Notes: generated by a model not told the origin, from the letters alone. Shown: positions 33,184 to 41,580, counted from the stretch's first letter. The stretch is DNA of 64,000 bases from Flavobacterium restrictum (GCF_007097245.1 NZ_VJZT01000003.1:308920-372919); one strand, 5' to 3'. Program-made: numbers and translations.

Positions 33184-33208
33184 TATATTTGTAATATATT
33201 TACAAATA
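33184..33208 (+). promoter_or_regulatory. Promoter box with overlapping palindrome ahead of the AAA ATPase/RloB genes
   Basis: TATATTTG (33184-33191) fits the Bacteroidota -7 consensus. It overlaps a perfect inverted repeat TATTTGTAA-TATAT-TTACAAATA (33186-33208). The arrangement resembles an operator covering the transcription start. No TTG is well placed for a -33 box. The first ATG of the gene follows 13 bp later. Confidence 0.5.
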
Positions 33209-33221
33209 AACGTTTTAAGTG

Positions 33222-34448
33222 ATGTTGTTAAACTTCAGAATAACAAATTTCAGGTCAATTAACGAAATGGTTGAATTGTCTATGATTCCTAGCGATTTGA
33301 AAAATCCAGTCAACAGAATCATAAAGACAAATCCCAATGCAACAAAAAATAAAGACTATTACGGATTGACTTCTGCTGCTATTTATGGACCAAATGCAAG
33401 TGGAAAGAGTAATGTGATTCGTGCTTTATCTGATTTTAGATTTTTTGTTCTTAATTCAACGGATAATAAGCCAAATGACATTATAGATTTATTTGTTCCT
33501 TTTAAATTAAGTAAAGAGAACATAAAAAAACCATCTTCTTTTTCAATTGACATATTAATTGAAAATGTTTTATATGTTTATTCTCTTGAAGTCCACCAAA
33601 GAGAAATTATAAATGAGTCTCTCTATTTTCATCCAAAAGGACTGAAAGTTAAAGTGTTTGAAAGATATAGACAAGAATTTCACAAAGGGAATGGTTATGA
33701 GGGGATTTTTGAAACTATAAAACAAAGAACTACTGAAAATCAATTGTTTATAGGTAAGGCTGCACTCGAAAATGTTGAAATTGCTAAAAATGTTTATGAA
33801 AGTATTACTGCAATGCTTGTATTTCCTACTCATTTTTTTCATTCTGAAAATTTCAATAAAGTTGTAAGTGAATTTATTTTTAATAATTTAGAAGATCATG
33901 GACAAGTTTTGAAGTTGTCAAAATCTTTAATCCAAAAAATTGACACTCAAGTTGTTGATTTTGAAGAGCATGAAGGAGAGATTAAAACTATTCATTTGAA
34001 CGATAAATTCGAAAGGATAGAATTTGAGTTTTCCGATGAGTCATCAGGCACTCAAAGAATTATATCGTTTTCGCCTTTAATTTTTGTGGGATTAAAACTA
34101 GGTTGGACTATAGTTGTAGATGAATTCGAAAGAAGTTTACATCCAGAAATTGCACAATATATTTTACACTTATTTAATGATCCAGAAGTGAATACAAAAG
34201 GAGCGCAATTTATTTTTGCTACTCATGACACCACTTTATTAAGCCCGGAAAATAAATTAAGAAGAGACCAAATCAATTTGGTTGAGAAAAATGAAAAAGG
34301 TGAAACAGAAATGTTTGCAGTATCTGATATTAAAGGAATTCGAGAGGGAAATTATGAAAAATGGTATTTGGAAGGTAGGTTAGGAGCGGTGCCACATATC
34401 GCTAGAGAAACTTTTAGACATGAATTGATAGATTTTATAAATTCATAA
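33222..34448 (+). CDS. AAA family ATPase, AbiL/RloA-like defence component
   Basis: 408 aa. A SMC/RecF-like P-loop ATPase: LLNFRITNFRSINEMVELSM at the N-terminus, Walker A AAIYGPNASGKSNVIRAL (about 52-69), a signature-like segment DESSGTQRIISFSPLIF, Walker B TIVVDEFERSLHPEIAQYIL and the switch His in FIFATHDTTLL. Such ATPases paired with RloB (as here) constitute AbiL-type phage-defence modules, where the ATPase is thought to sense and the TOPRIM-like partner to act. The pair is an island between moaA and lysS, more AT-rich than its neighbours. Confidence 0.85.
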   Translation: MLLNFRITNFRSINEMVELSMIPSDLKNPVNRIIKTNPNATKNKDYYGLTSAAIYGPNASGKSNVIRALSDFRFFVLNSTDNKPNDIIDLFVPFKLSKENIKKPSSFSIDILIENVLYVYSLEVHQREIINESLYFHPKGLKVKVFERYRQEFHKGNGYEGIFETIKQRTTENQLFIGKAALENVEIAKNVYESITAMLVFPTHFFHSENFNKVVSEFIFNNLEDHGQVLKLSKSLIQKIDTQVVDFEEHEGEIKTIHLNDKFERIEFEFSDESSGTQRIISFSPLIFVGLKLGWTIVVDEFERSLHPEIAQYILHLFNDPEVNTKGAQFIFATHDTTLLSPENKLRRDQINLVEKNEKGETEMFAVSDIKGIREGNYEKWYLEGRLGAVPHIARETFRHELIDFINS

Positions 34449-34450
34449 TT

Positions 34451-35056
34451 ATGGCTAAAAGACCCAATAATACTTTTAAAAATAGAATTTTTCAATCTAA
34501 AGTGTTGATTCTTTGTTAAGGATTAACCGAGAAGAATTATTTTACTGCAATGAAGGAAGATTTTCGATTGCCAAAAACTATTGGTGTGGATGTTTTTCAG
34601 AGTAATAAAGTAGATTGCAAAGGGGTGGCTGAAGAAGCAATTAAGAAAGCTAAACGTGAAGGATTTCAAGAAATATTTGTGGTTTTCGATCACGATAATC
34701 AAGCCAAAAGAGATGAAGCTTTCAAATTGGCATCCGATAAAAAGATTAAAGTGATTTTTTCTAGTATTTGTTTTGAGTCTTGGTATCTGTTTCATTTTAA
34801 AAATTCTACTAGAGCTTTTGATTCTGACGAAGCATTAGAAAAAGAATTAAAGAAATGTGTTGGAATGGAAAAGTATGAGAAAAACGATTTTAAACATTAT
34901 TCAATATTAAAAGGTAGGTTGAATTTTGCAAAATCAAATACTGAAAACGTTAGATTATCTGTTCTCGAAAATAACTATGGAGTTGAAATTTTCAATTTAA
35001 ATCCGTTTACTAATGTTGATGAATTAGTATTATTTTTAGAAAACCAAAGGTCATAA
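34451..35056 (+). pseudogene. RloB family protein interrupted by a stop codon
   Basis: Read through, the frame begins MAKRPNNTFKNRIFQSKVLILC, then TAA at 34517-34519, then GLTEKNYFTAMKEDFRLPK and continues to a normal end at 35056 (about 201 aa). RloB proteins start with a TOPRIM-like motif CEGxTExNYF, so the stop sits exactly where the conserved Glu belongs (GAA or GAG to TAA). Further segments fit RloB: EEIFVVFDHDNQAKRDEA, FESWYLFHF and NPFTNVDELV. A 168-aa product could start at ATG 34550, but it would lack the first motif. Confidence 0.8.
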
Positions 35057-35058
35057 AA

Positions 35059-35085
35059 AAAGGAGCTTCGAATTGAAACTCCTTT
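35059..35085. terminator. Bidirectional terminator between rloB and lysS
   Basis: AAAGGAG (35059-35065) pairs with CTCCTTT (35079-35085); the inner TTC/GAA extends the stem. Seven A precede and T-rich sequence follows. It serves the two converging genes. Confidence 0.65.
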
Positions 35086-35105
35086 AAATATATTTAGAAT
35101 TAAAT

Positions 35106-36803
35106 TTACTCCTTCAATCGACAAGCCTTCACATCCCCCTCAACAACCACTTCGGTCAGTTTAAGACCCGAAAGATTCTTCATTGCTTTGTCCCATTTCT
35201 TGCCGCTCAACTCCGATTTGATTTTTAGTGAACCAAATTCCATTTGATTGCCGTTAGCTTGCAAGATGGAAACAATTAGTTTTTCATCTTCTTCTAGTTG
35301 AACTTGTTTTTTCTCTGGACGCATTTGCGGGAAGAACAATACTTCTTGAATCGAAGCATTATTAGTCAAGAACATCATCAAACGATCCATTCCAATTCCT
35401 AAACCAGAAGTGGGTGGCATACCGTATTCCAAGGCTCTCAAGAAATCTTCGTCAATAATTCCTGTCGCTTCATCATCGCCTTTTTCAGCCAAACGCATTT
35501 GGTCTTCAAAACGGCTCCGTTGGTCAATTGGGTCATTCAATTCCGAATATGCATTGGCAACTTCTTTACCGCAAACCATCAATTCGAAACGCTCTGTCAA
35601 ATCCGGATTGTCACGGTGCTCTTTACAAAGCGGCGACATTTCCTTTGGATAATCCGTAATAAACGTTGGCTGAATATAATTTCCTTCGCATTTTGCACCA
35701 AAAATCTCATCAATCAGTTTTCCTTTACCCATTGTAGCATCTACGTCAATTCCCATGCCGAGAGCCGCTTCAAAAAGTTCGGCTTCGCTTTTGCCAGAAA
35801 TATCAAAACCTGTAAAATATTTGATCGAATCCGTCATCGTCACACGAGCATAAGGCGCTTTGAAGTTGATTTTATGTTCGCCAAAAGTAGCTTCACTTGT
35901 TCCATTGACACCAATAGCGCAATGTTCTAGCAAGTTTTCGGTAAAATCCATCATCCAGTTGTAGTCTTTGTAGGCTACATATATTTCCATTGCGGTAAAT
36001 TCTGGGTTGTGCGTTCTGTCCATTCCTTCGTTACGGAAGTTTTTCGAAAATTCATATACACCGTCGAAACCACCAACAATCAATCTTTTCAAATACAATT
36101 CATTCGCAATACGCATATACAATGGCATATCAAGCGAGTTGTGATGCGTGATAAACGGACGCGCGGCAGCACCACCAGGAATCGATTGCAAAACAGGAGT
36201 TTCAACCTCAAGATAACCCGCATCGTTAAAGAAACCACGCATTGCGTTGAACAATTTGGTTCTTTTGATAAACGTATCTTTTACATTTTGGTTTACCGTC
36301 AAATCCACATAACGCATTCTATAACGCAATTCAGCATCGTTAAAAGCATCGTGAATTTTCCCTTCTTCATCCACTTTTGGCAATGGCAACGGACGCAACG
36401 TTTTACTCAAGAAAGTAAATTTATCCACACGAATACATTGCGCACCTACTTTTGTAGTGAATAATTCGCCTTCAATACCAATAAAATCACCCAAATCGGT
36501 CAATTTCTTGAAAACCTGATTGTACACCGTTTTATCTTCTTCTGGACATAAAACATCGCGATTTACGTATAATTGTATGCGTCCTTCGCTGTCCTGTAAT
36601 TCCGCAAAACAAGCTTTTCCTTGATCTCTCACACTCATCAAACGCCCAGCAACAATGACCGTCTTACCTTCCTCGAAATTCTCCTTTATTTGTTTTGAAG
36701 TATGATTTACGGGAAAAAGTTGTGCCGGATAAGGATTAATTCCCAAATTACGTATGCCTTGTAGTTTTTCTCTACGAATGATTTCTTGTTCGGATAATGC
36801 CAT
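35106..36803 (-). CDS. lysS: Lysine--tRNA ligase, class II
   Basis: 565 aa from ATG 36803 (MALSEQEIIRREKL); the preceding 33 codons come from upstream DNA and include the promoter box. The N-terminal OB-fold binds the anticodon (VAGRLMSVRDQGKACFAEL). The catalytic core has motif 1 (GYLEVETPVLQ), motif 2 (FRNEGMDRTHNPEFT) and motif 3 (GLGIGMDRLMMFL). About 65 residues after motif 3 form a C-terminal extension of a type seen in Bacteroidota LysS. It stands alone. Confidence 0.97.
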   Translation of the reverse strand: MALSEQEIIRREKLQGIRNLGINPYPAQLFPVNHTSKQIKENFEEGKTVIVAGRLMSVRDQGKACFAELQDSEGRIQLYVNRDVLCPEEDKTVYNQVFKKLTDLGDFIGIEGELFTTKVGAQCIRVDKFTFLSKTLRPLPLPKVDEEGKIHDAFNDAELRYRMRYVDLTVNQNVKDTFIKRTKLFNAMRGFFNDAGYLEVETPVLQSIPGGAAARPFITHHNSLDMPLYMRIANELYLKRLIVGGFDGVYEFSKNFRNEGMDRTHNPEFTAMEIYVAYKDYNWMMDFTENLLEHCAIGVNGTSEATFGEHKINFKAPYARVTMTDSIKYFTGFDISGKSEAELFEAALGMGIDVDATMGKGKLIDEIFGAKCEGNYIQPTFITDYPKEMSPLCKEHRDNPDLTERFELMVCGKEVANAYSELNDPIDQRSRFEDQMRLAEKGDDEATGIIDEDFLRALEYGMPPTSGLGIGMDRLMMFLTNNASIQEVLFFPQMRPEKKQVQLEEDEKLIVSILQANGNQMEFGSLKIKSELSGKKWDKAMKNLSGLKLTEVVVEGDVKACRLKE

Positions 36804-37143
36804 TTTGTTCTTATTTTTAAGAGTGCAAAGATAACGAATTGATTGCAGATTTTTGAGTCTAGGTTTTAGATTTTTCAGGAGCAGTAATTGCCGTTTTTTC
36901 AATCAGCAGTCGTGCCGCTATCCGTTAAAAACGAAATTCACTGAACACCAATAAAAACAGAAGCATAGTGAAGCAATCTTTTTTGTTTTTAATCAAAAAA
37001 ATAAAAAACAATTTATACTTCAAACGAAGTTCATTGAACTCCGATTAAAATAAAAATTATGTCAAGTAATCCGTGCTTTACAACAATTTTTATTTTCATA
37101 AAATGGTTGTTAATCCAAAAAAGGCGGGGTGTTTGTGTTGTAT
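36804..37143. other. 340-bp region between the O-methyltransferase and lysS genes
   Basis: It carries the lysS promoter on the minus strand and a pair of diverged direct repeats of 27 bp: CGAAATTCACTGAACACC (from 36932) and CGAAGTTCATTGAACTCC (from 37025), each followed by AATAAAA or GATTAAAA. CGTGCCGCTATCCGTT near 36911-36926 recalls the repeat remnant at 13568. No gene was seen. Confidence 0.5.
36826..36833 (-). promoter_or_regulatory. Promoter -7 box of lysS
   Basis: On the minus strand TATCTTTG (36833-36826) matches TAnnTTTG and lies 23-30 bp ahead of the start ATG. A matching -33 TTG is not evident. Confidence 0.5.
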
Positions 37144-37785
37144 TTACAGCACCCGACTTACGGTTAATCCATCACGAATAGGCAACAAAACGGTTTCTAC
37201 ACGAGGATCATTTTTTAACAATAGGTTGTATTCCAGCAGTATTTTGGTACTTTTATCTTTTTTATCCAGCGGTTCCAAAACTTTGCCACTCCATAAAACA
37301 TTATCCGACAAAATGATACCGCCTTTATTCATCTTTGGAACAATTAATTCAAAATAATTTAGGTAATTCTCTTTATCAGCATCTATAAAAACCAAGTCAA
37401 ATTTCAAATCCAAACTAGGAATAATGGTTGTCGCCTCACCTAAATACTGGATGATTTGCTTGCCCCAAGGCGATTTGTCAAAATGTTTGCGCTGAAAATC
37501 AACTAATTCCTCCTTAATATCAATCGTGTGCAACTGCCCGTTTTCTTGCATGCCTTCGCACAAACACAACGCCGAATATCCCGTGTAAGTACCAATTTCG
37601 AGGATAGTTGTGGGACGAATCAGTTTGGCCAGCATGCTCAAAACACGCCCTTGAAAATGACCGCTTAACATTCTGGGTAACAATATTTTTTGATAGGTTT
37701 CCTTGTTTAAAGCCACCAATAATTCTGGTTCTTTTTCAGAATGTTGCTCAATATAATCCTCTAGTTCTTGGGAGATGAAATGCAT
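37144..37785 (-). CDS. Class I SAM-dependent O-methyltransferase (COMT-like)
   Basis: 213 aa, similar to bacterial homologues of catechol/caffeoyl-CoA O-methyltransferases. SAM-binding motif I is ILEIGTYTGYSALCL (about 61-75), and the metal-binding segment is LVFIDADKENYLNYFELI, with a second acidic ligand in LSDNVLWSGKV. The end DGLTVSRVL is usual for the family. Its ATG overlaps the stop codon of the toxin gene upstream (TAATG), so translation is coupled to a toxin-antitoxin pair, which is unusual. Substrate unknown. Confidence 0.92.
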   Translation of the reverse strand: MHFISQELEDYIEQHSEKEPELLVALNKETYQKILLPRMLSGHFQGRVLSMLAKLIRPTTILEIGTYTGYSALCLCEGMQENGQLHTIDIKEELVDFQRKHFDKSPWGKQIIQYLGEATTIIPSLDLKFDLVFIDADKENYLNYFELIVPKMNKGGIILSDNVLWSGKVLEPLDKKDKSTKILLEYNLLLKNDPRVETVLLPIRDGLTVSRVL

Positions 37786-38075
37786 TATTTTAATTTAAAA
37801 TTACTCAAATCTTGGTAATTATTCCAAAATCGTAACAAGTAAATGGTTTCGTTTTCAATGGAATAATAAAGCGTAATTTGCTTTATGATTACCATTTTGT
37901 GAGTATTATTATAATCAGATTTTGTAAAAATAACATTTCCTTTTGCTAATAAATGAAGAGAATAATCAACTTCGTTAATGAAATTCAAGACTTCTTTTTC
38001 GGACCATTGGTTTTCCAAGTATTCAATATTTTGCCAATAATCATTTTTGGCAGCAAATGTCCATTCAATTTTCAT
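37785..38075 (-). CDS. RelE/ParE family toxin
   Basis: 96 aa with the compact RelE/ParE fold: KIEWTFAAKNDYWQNIEYLE, then WSEKEVLNFINEVDYSLHLL and a C-terminal beta-sheet TLYYSIENETIYLLRFWNNY. The C-terminal Arg/Phe-Trp-Asn-x-x-Q pattern (RFWNNYQD) is common in plasmid-stabilisation (PF05016) toxins of Bacteroidota. The start overlaps the antitoxin end by 11 bp. The target (ribosome or gyrase) cannot be predicted. Confidence 0.83.
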   Translation of the reverse strand: MKIEWTFAAKNDYWQNIEYLENQWSEKEVLNFINEVDYSLHLLAKGNVIFTKSDYNNTHKMVIIKQITLYYSIENETIYLLRFWNNYQDLSNFKLK

Positions 38076-38331
38076 TATTAAAATAGTTGGGGTATCTTTT
38101 TTTAGTTGCTTCCATTACTAATTCGTGCGAAATAGTTTGCTTGTTAGCCACTTGTTTAAGTGCCTCATCAATTCCTTTTTTTTCAAGTAATGTCATCGAA
38201 TTAAAAGGAGTATTATCTGACGCCTCTTCATTCAAATACGTATCAAAAAACGATGCTACCATTTGAAGGACGCGCTCATCTGCATTTTCGATTTGCATTT
38301 GGATTTTTTGTTTTAATTCCGGAAGTCCCAT
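38065..38331 (-). CDS. Antitoxin of the RelE/ParE-type pair
   Basis: 88 aa, helical, with no clear DNA-binding motif. ELKQKIQMQIENADERVLQM (N-terminal) and SMTLLEKKGIDEALKQVANK (central) are common in small proteins encoded before RelE-type toxins in Flavobacteria; the end includes ELVMEATKKRYPNYF. It is the first gene of a three-gene unit with the toxin and O-methyltransferase. A TAACTTTG box (38361-38354, minus strand) lies 23-30 bp upstream of the ATG and is a good promoter candidate. Confidence 0.7.
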   Translation of the reverse strand: MGLPELKQKIQMQIENADERVLQMVASFFDTYLNEEASDNTPFNSMTLLEKKGIDEALKQVANKQTISHELVMEATKKRYPNYFNNEN

Positions 38332-38353
38332 ACTATTGCTGTTTAGAGAAAAA

Positions 38354-38361
38354 CAAAGTTA
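38354..38361 (-). promoter_or_regulatory. Promoter -7 box of the antitoxin gene
   Basis: TAACTTTG on the minus strand fits TAnnTTTG, about 23 bp ahead of the start ATG. No clear -33 TTG was found. Confidence 0.45.
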
Positions 38362-38413
38362 CAAAATATAATTTTGAAGGGTATAAAAATTCAGTATAAT
38401 TCAAAATAGTCCT

Positions 38414-38421
38414 TAACTTTG
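38414..38421 (+). promoter_or_regulatory. Promoter -7 box directly before rlmN
   Basis: TAACTTTG fits TAnnTTTG and ends 4 bp before the rlmN ATG. If used, transcription would start at or just behind the first codon, giving an almost leaderless mRNA. Confidence 0.4.
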
Positions 38422-38425
38422 CGCC

Positions 38426-39469
38426 ATGCAAATCGAGAAAAAAGACATACGAGCAGTATCCAAAGAGCAATTACGAGATTTTTTTGTGGCCCATGGCGAC
38501 AAAGCTTTTCGTGGCAATCAAGTGTACGAATGGTTGTGGAGCAAAGGCGCACATAGTTTTGAGGATATGACCAATCTATCCAAAACAACTCGATTGATGC
38601 TAGAAACCAACTTTGTAATCAATCACATCAAAGTCGATACGATGCAACGCAGCGAAGATGGAACGGTCAAAAACGCCGTTCGTTTGCATGATGGGTTAGT
38701 GGTCGAATCCGTTTTGATTCCTACGCTCACTCGCACGACAGCTTGTGTTTCGAGTCAAGTGGGCTGTAGTTTAGATTGCAATTTTTGTGCAACTGCACGA
38801 CTCAAAAGAATGCGCAACTTGGAGCCAGCCGAAATCTATGACCAAGTTATTGCCATCGACAAAGAAAGTCGCTTGTATCACAACCATCCGCTGTCGAATA
38901 TTGTTTTTATGGGAATGGGCGAACCGCTTATGAACTATAACAATGTGCTGAAAGCGATTGAAATGATTACTTCGCCAGAAGGTTTGGGAATGTCTCCTAA
39001 ACGCATTATGGTTTCAACATCTGGGGTGCCCAAAATGATTAAAAAACTAGCCGATGACGATGTGAAATTCAAATTGGCAGTTTCCTTACATTCGGCTATT
39101 GATGAAATTAGGGCTCGGATTATGCCTTTTAGTGCTAATTTCCCTTTGGCTGATTTACGGGAATCATTAGAATACTGGTACCGAAAAACCAAAAGCAAAA
39201 TCTCCTATGAATATGTAGTTTGGGAGGGAATTAATGATGACCAAGCTTCGATTGATGCGTTAGTAAAATTTTGTAAATACGTACCCTGCAAAGTCAACTT
39301 AATCGAATACAATCCTATTGATGATGGCGAATTCCAACAAGCTTCTCAAGCGGCTATTGAAGCCTATATAAAAGCCTTGGAGTCCAACGGAATTGTAGTA
39401 AAAGTGCGAAGAAGCCGCGGAAAAGATATTGATGCCGCTTGCGGGCAACTTGCCAATAAAGAAGCGTAA
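38426..39469 (+). CDS. rlmN: 23S rRNA (adenine2503-C2)-methyltransferase RlmN
   Basis: A radical SAM enzyme that methylates A2503 of 23S rRNA and A37 of some tRNAs. 347 aa, full length. The radical SAM cluster is CSLDCNFC (about residues 112-119) and the family blocks SSQVGCSLDCNFCATA, NIVFMGMGEPLMNY, MVSTSGVPKMI and SLHSAIDEIRARIMP are present. The methyl-carrying catalytic Cys lies near the end in DIDAACGQL. A terminator follows. Confidence 0.97.
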   Translation: MQIEKKDIRAVSKEQLRDFFVAHGDKAFRGNQVYEWLWSKGAHSFEDMTNLSKTTRLMLETNFVINHIKVDTMQRSEDGTVKNAVRLHDGLVVESVLIPTLTRTTACVSSQVGCSLDCNFCATARLKRMRNLEPAEIYDQVIAIDKESRLYHNHPLSNIVFMGMGEPLMNYNNVLKAIEMITSPEGLGMSPKRIMVSTSGVPKMIKKLADDDVKFKLAVSLHSAIDEIRARIMPFSANFPLADLRESLEYWYRKTKSKISYEYVVWEGINDDQASIDALVKFCKYVPCKVNLIEYNPIDDGEFQQASQAAIEAYIKALESNGIVVKVRRSRGKDIDAACGQLANKEA

Positions 39470-39478
39470 TAACATTAC

Positions 39479-39525
39479 AAAAGCCTTACAAAAGAAAATT
39501 TTAATTTATATTGTAAGGCTTTTTT
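39479..39525. terminator. Terminator between rlmN and the lipoprotein gene
   Basis: A perfect 13-bp stem (39479-39491 with 39511-39523, core AAAAGCCTTACAA) ends in a T run; the outer CATTAC/GTAATG flanks also pair. It serves both converging genes. Confidence 0.8.
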
Positions 39526-39541
39526 GTAGTAATGTAAACGG

Positions 39542-40396
39542 TTATTTTTCTAATGTAATTTCTTTAGTTACTGCTAAAATGGTTACTGTAGCTAGATTGT
39601 CGCAGATTCCAGTTCCAAAATCGATTACTGCCTCACTTTGATTTTTTGTAATCGAAACGCTTCCTAAAACTGGAAAAGGCAAGTGGCACGTCATAACAAA
39701 TCGCAAAGGTGTTTTTATGGTTGCCGTATACACGCTACCGTCAGGAAATGTAGTGTTTCCAGTTCCCCAAACCAAGAAAACATTGTCTTCCCAATTGGAT
39801 TTAGTATCGAATCCTTCGGTCATTTCTTTGACTCTTGTTCCTGTTCTTTTGTACACTTTTCCGTCGGCAAAAGTAATGGTTAGGTCTAATGTGCATGTAG
39901 AAATCGGATGTACAGCGACCAATAAATCACTGCTTTTTAAGGTTCTAATAATGGTTTTGGTTCCTTCTATCTTTTTGTCATTATGATAAAATCCGTCCAA
40001 AGTGTAGGTAATCGTTTGTGATAAACTGGTAAAATTATTCACAAAACTAATGGTGATTTTACCTTTTACAGTATTCCCGTTTGGGAGCGCACAGCCTTGC
40101 GTGCCAAAATCAATAGTTCTAGTCCAAGTGCCATTAGTCAAAACTGTTGTAATTGTTGCGCACAAAGGCAACATACTTTTAATCGTTCCAGTTGATTTAT
40201 TGGTTAGTCCTTGCTGAACGGTATATTGATCTTCGACAATGTTAGCAACATCATCAACCGATGCGTCAATTTTGGCATCAACGGTAATGGCAGCTGTTGT
40301 GACGGTCGTTGTTGCTGGTGCACTTTCGTTAGAACTGCAACTACTTAAAAGTGCCAAAGCAAGGGCGGCTCCACAGGATAAAATTTTTGTTTTCAT
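39542..40396 (-). CDS. Lipoprotein of unknown function
   Basis: 284 aa from ATG 40396 (an ATG two codons upstream is equally possible). The lipoprotein signal MKTKILSCGAALALALLSSC ends in the lipobox Cys. The mature protein is rich in Thr and Val and beta-stranded, with TWTRTIDFGTQGCALPNGNT, GKITISFVNNFTSLSQTITY and SNWEDNVFLVWGTGNTTFPDGS. Four more cysteines occur, perhaps in disulfide bonds. No family is recognised, although similar Flavobacterium lipoproteins exist. Confidence 0.75.
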   Translation of the reverse strand: MKTKILSCGAALALALLSSCSSNESAPATTTVTTAAITVDAKIDASVDDVANIVEDQYTVQQGLTNKSTGTIKSMLPLCATITTVLTNGTWTRTIDFGTQGCALPNGNTVKGKITISFVNNFTSLSQTITYTLDGFYHNDKKIEGTKTIIRTLKSSDLLVAVHPISTCTLDLTITFADGKVYKRTGTRVKEMTEGFDTKSNWEDNVFLVWGTGNTTFPDGSVYTATIKTPLRFVMTCHLPFPVLGSVSITKNQSEAVIDFGTGICDNLATVTILAVTKEITLEK

Positions 40397-40533
40397 GTTC
40401 ATTTGGGTTTTTAGGTTTACTTTTAGATTGGAGAAAATCAAAAAGGTTTAATTGTTTTTTTTATTTAAAATCAGTAAACATAATGCTAATTGAGTACCGA
40501 TTTTTTAGATAAAATAGTATATTTGAAATCGCA

Positions 40534-41511
40534 ATGAACATTACTACACAAATAAAGAAACCCATTTTTGACGAGATGGAACTTTTCGAGAAAAAGTTCT
40601 ACGAATCCATGACTTCCAAAGTGGCTTTGCTCAACCGAATCACCTATTATATTGTGAATCGAAAAGGAAAACAAATGCGTCCGATGTTTGTTTTTTTGAC
40701 CTCCAAAATGGTTTCTGCAGGAATTGTCAACGAGCGAACGTATCGCGGTGCTTGTGTCATCGAGCTAATTCATACCGCGACTTTGGTGCACGATGATGTG
40801 GTGGATGATAGCAACCGCCGACGGGGTTTTTTCTCGATAAATGCACTTTGGAAAAATAAAATTGCCGTATTAGTGGGCGATTATTTACTGTCAAAAGGTT
40901 TGTTACTTTCTATAGATAATGGCGATTTTGACCTCCTCCGTATTATATCGGTAGCCGTTCGTGAAATGAGCGAAGGCGAATTATTACAAATAGAAAAAGC
41001 CCGAAGACTCGACATTACCGAAGCCATTTATTACGAAATCATTCGAAAAAAAACGGCTACTCTTATTGCCGCTTGCTGTGCTCTTGGAGCCAAATCCGTT
41101 ATTGAGGATGAGGTTCAAGTCGAGAACATGCGCAAGTTTGGCGAACTGATAGGGATGGCTTTCCAGATAAAAGATGACTTATTTGATTACACCGATGATG
41201 CCATAGGGAAACCCACGGGAATTGACATCAAGGAACAAAAAATGACATTGCCTTTGATTCATGTTTTAAACAATTGCAGTTCCAAAGAAAAAAGCTGGCT
41301 CATCAATTCCATCAAAAACCACAACAAAGACAAGAAACGTGTCAAAGAAGTCATTGCTTTTGTAAAAGAGCAAGACGGTTTGCGTTACGCCGAAAATAAA
41401 ATGATCGAATTTCAAGAAGAAGCCTTACTACTTTTAGAAAATTATCCCAATTCCGAGTTCAAAGCTGCTTTGGTGCTCATGGTCAACTATGTTATTGAAC
41501 GAAAAAAATAA
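40534..41511 (+). CDS. Polyprenyl synthetase (long-chain isoprenyl diphosphate synthase)
   Basis: Condenses isopentenyl diphosphate units, probably to the octaprenyl-type side chain of menaquinone. 325 aa with GKQMRPMFVFLTSKM, the first Asp-rich motif LVHDDVVDDSNRRRG (about 87-101) and the second FQIKDDLFDYTDDAIGKP (about 211-228). A TATATTTG box (40518-40525) lies 9 bp ahead of the ATG, giving a very short leader. The gene stands alone and is followed by a terminator. Confidence 0.93.
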   Translation: MNITTQIKKPIFDEMELFEKKFYESMTSKVALLNRITYYIVNRKGKQMRPMFVFLTSKMVSAGIVNERTYRGACVIELIHTATLVHDDVVDDSNRRRGFFSINALWKNKIAVLVGDYLLSKGLLLSIDNGDFDLLRIISVAVREMSEGELLQIEKARRLDITEAIYYEIIRKKTATLIAACCALGAKSVIEDEVQVENMRKFGELIGMAFQIKDDLFDYTDDAIGKPTGIDIKEQKMTLPLIHVLNNCSSKEKSWLINSIKNHNKDKKRVKEVIAFVKEQDGLRYAENKMIEFQEEALLLLENYPNSEFKAALVLMVNYVIERKK

Positions 41512-41546
41512 TTTTTTCAGACTAATTTTAAAATTTAATTGCAATC

Positions 41547-41580
41547 AAAAAGCCCGAATTACCTAGTGTTCACGGCTTTT
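41547..41580 (+). terminator. Terminator after the polyprenyl synthetase gene
   Basis: AAAAAGCC (41547-41554) pairs with GGCTTTTT (41574-41581) and an inner GAA/TTC extends the stem; a T run follows. Confidence 0.65.

Noticed and set aside
36804-36902. 33-codon upstream extension of LysS
   Set aside because: It contains the TATCTTTG promoter box and adds residues absent from the family.
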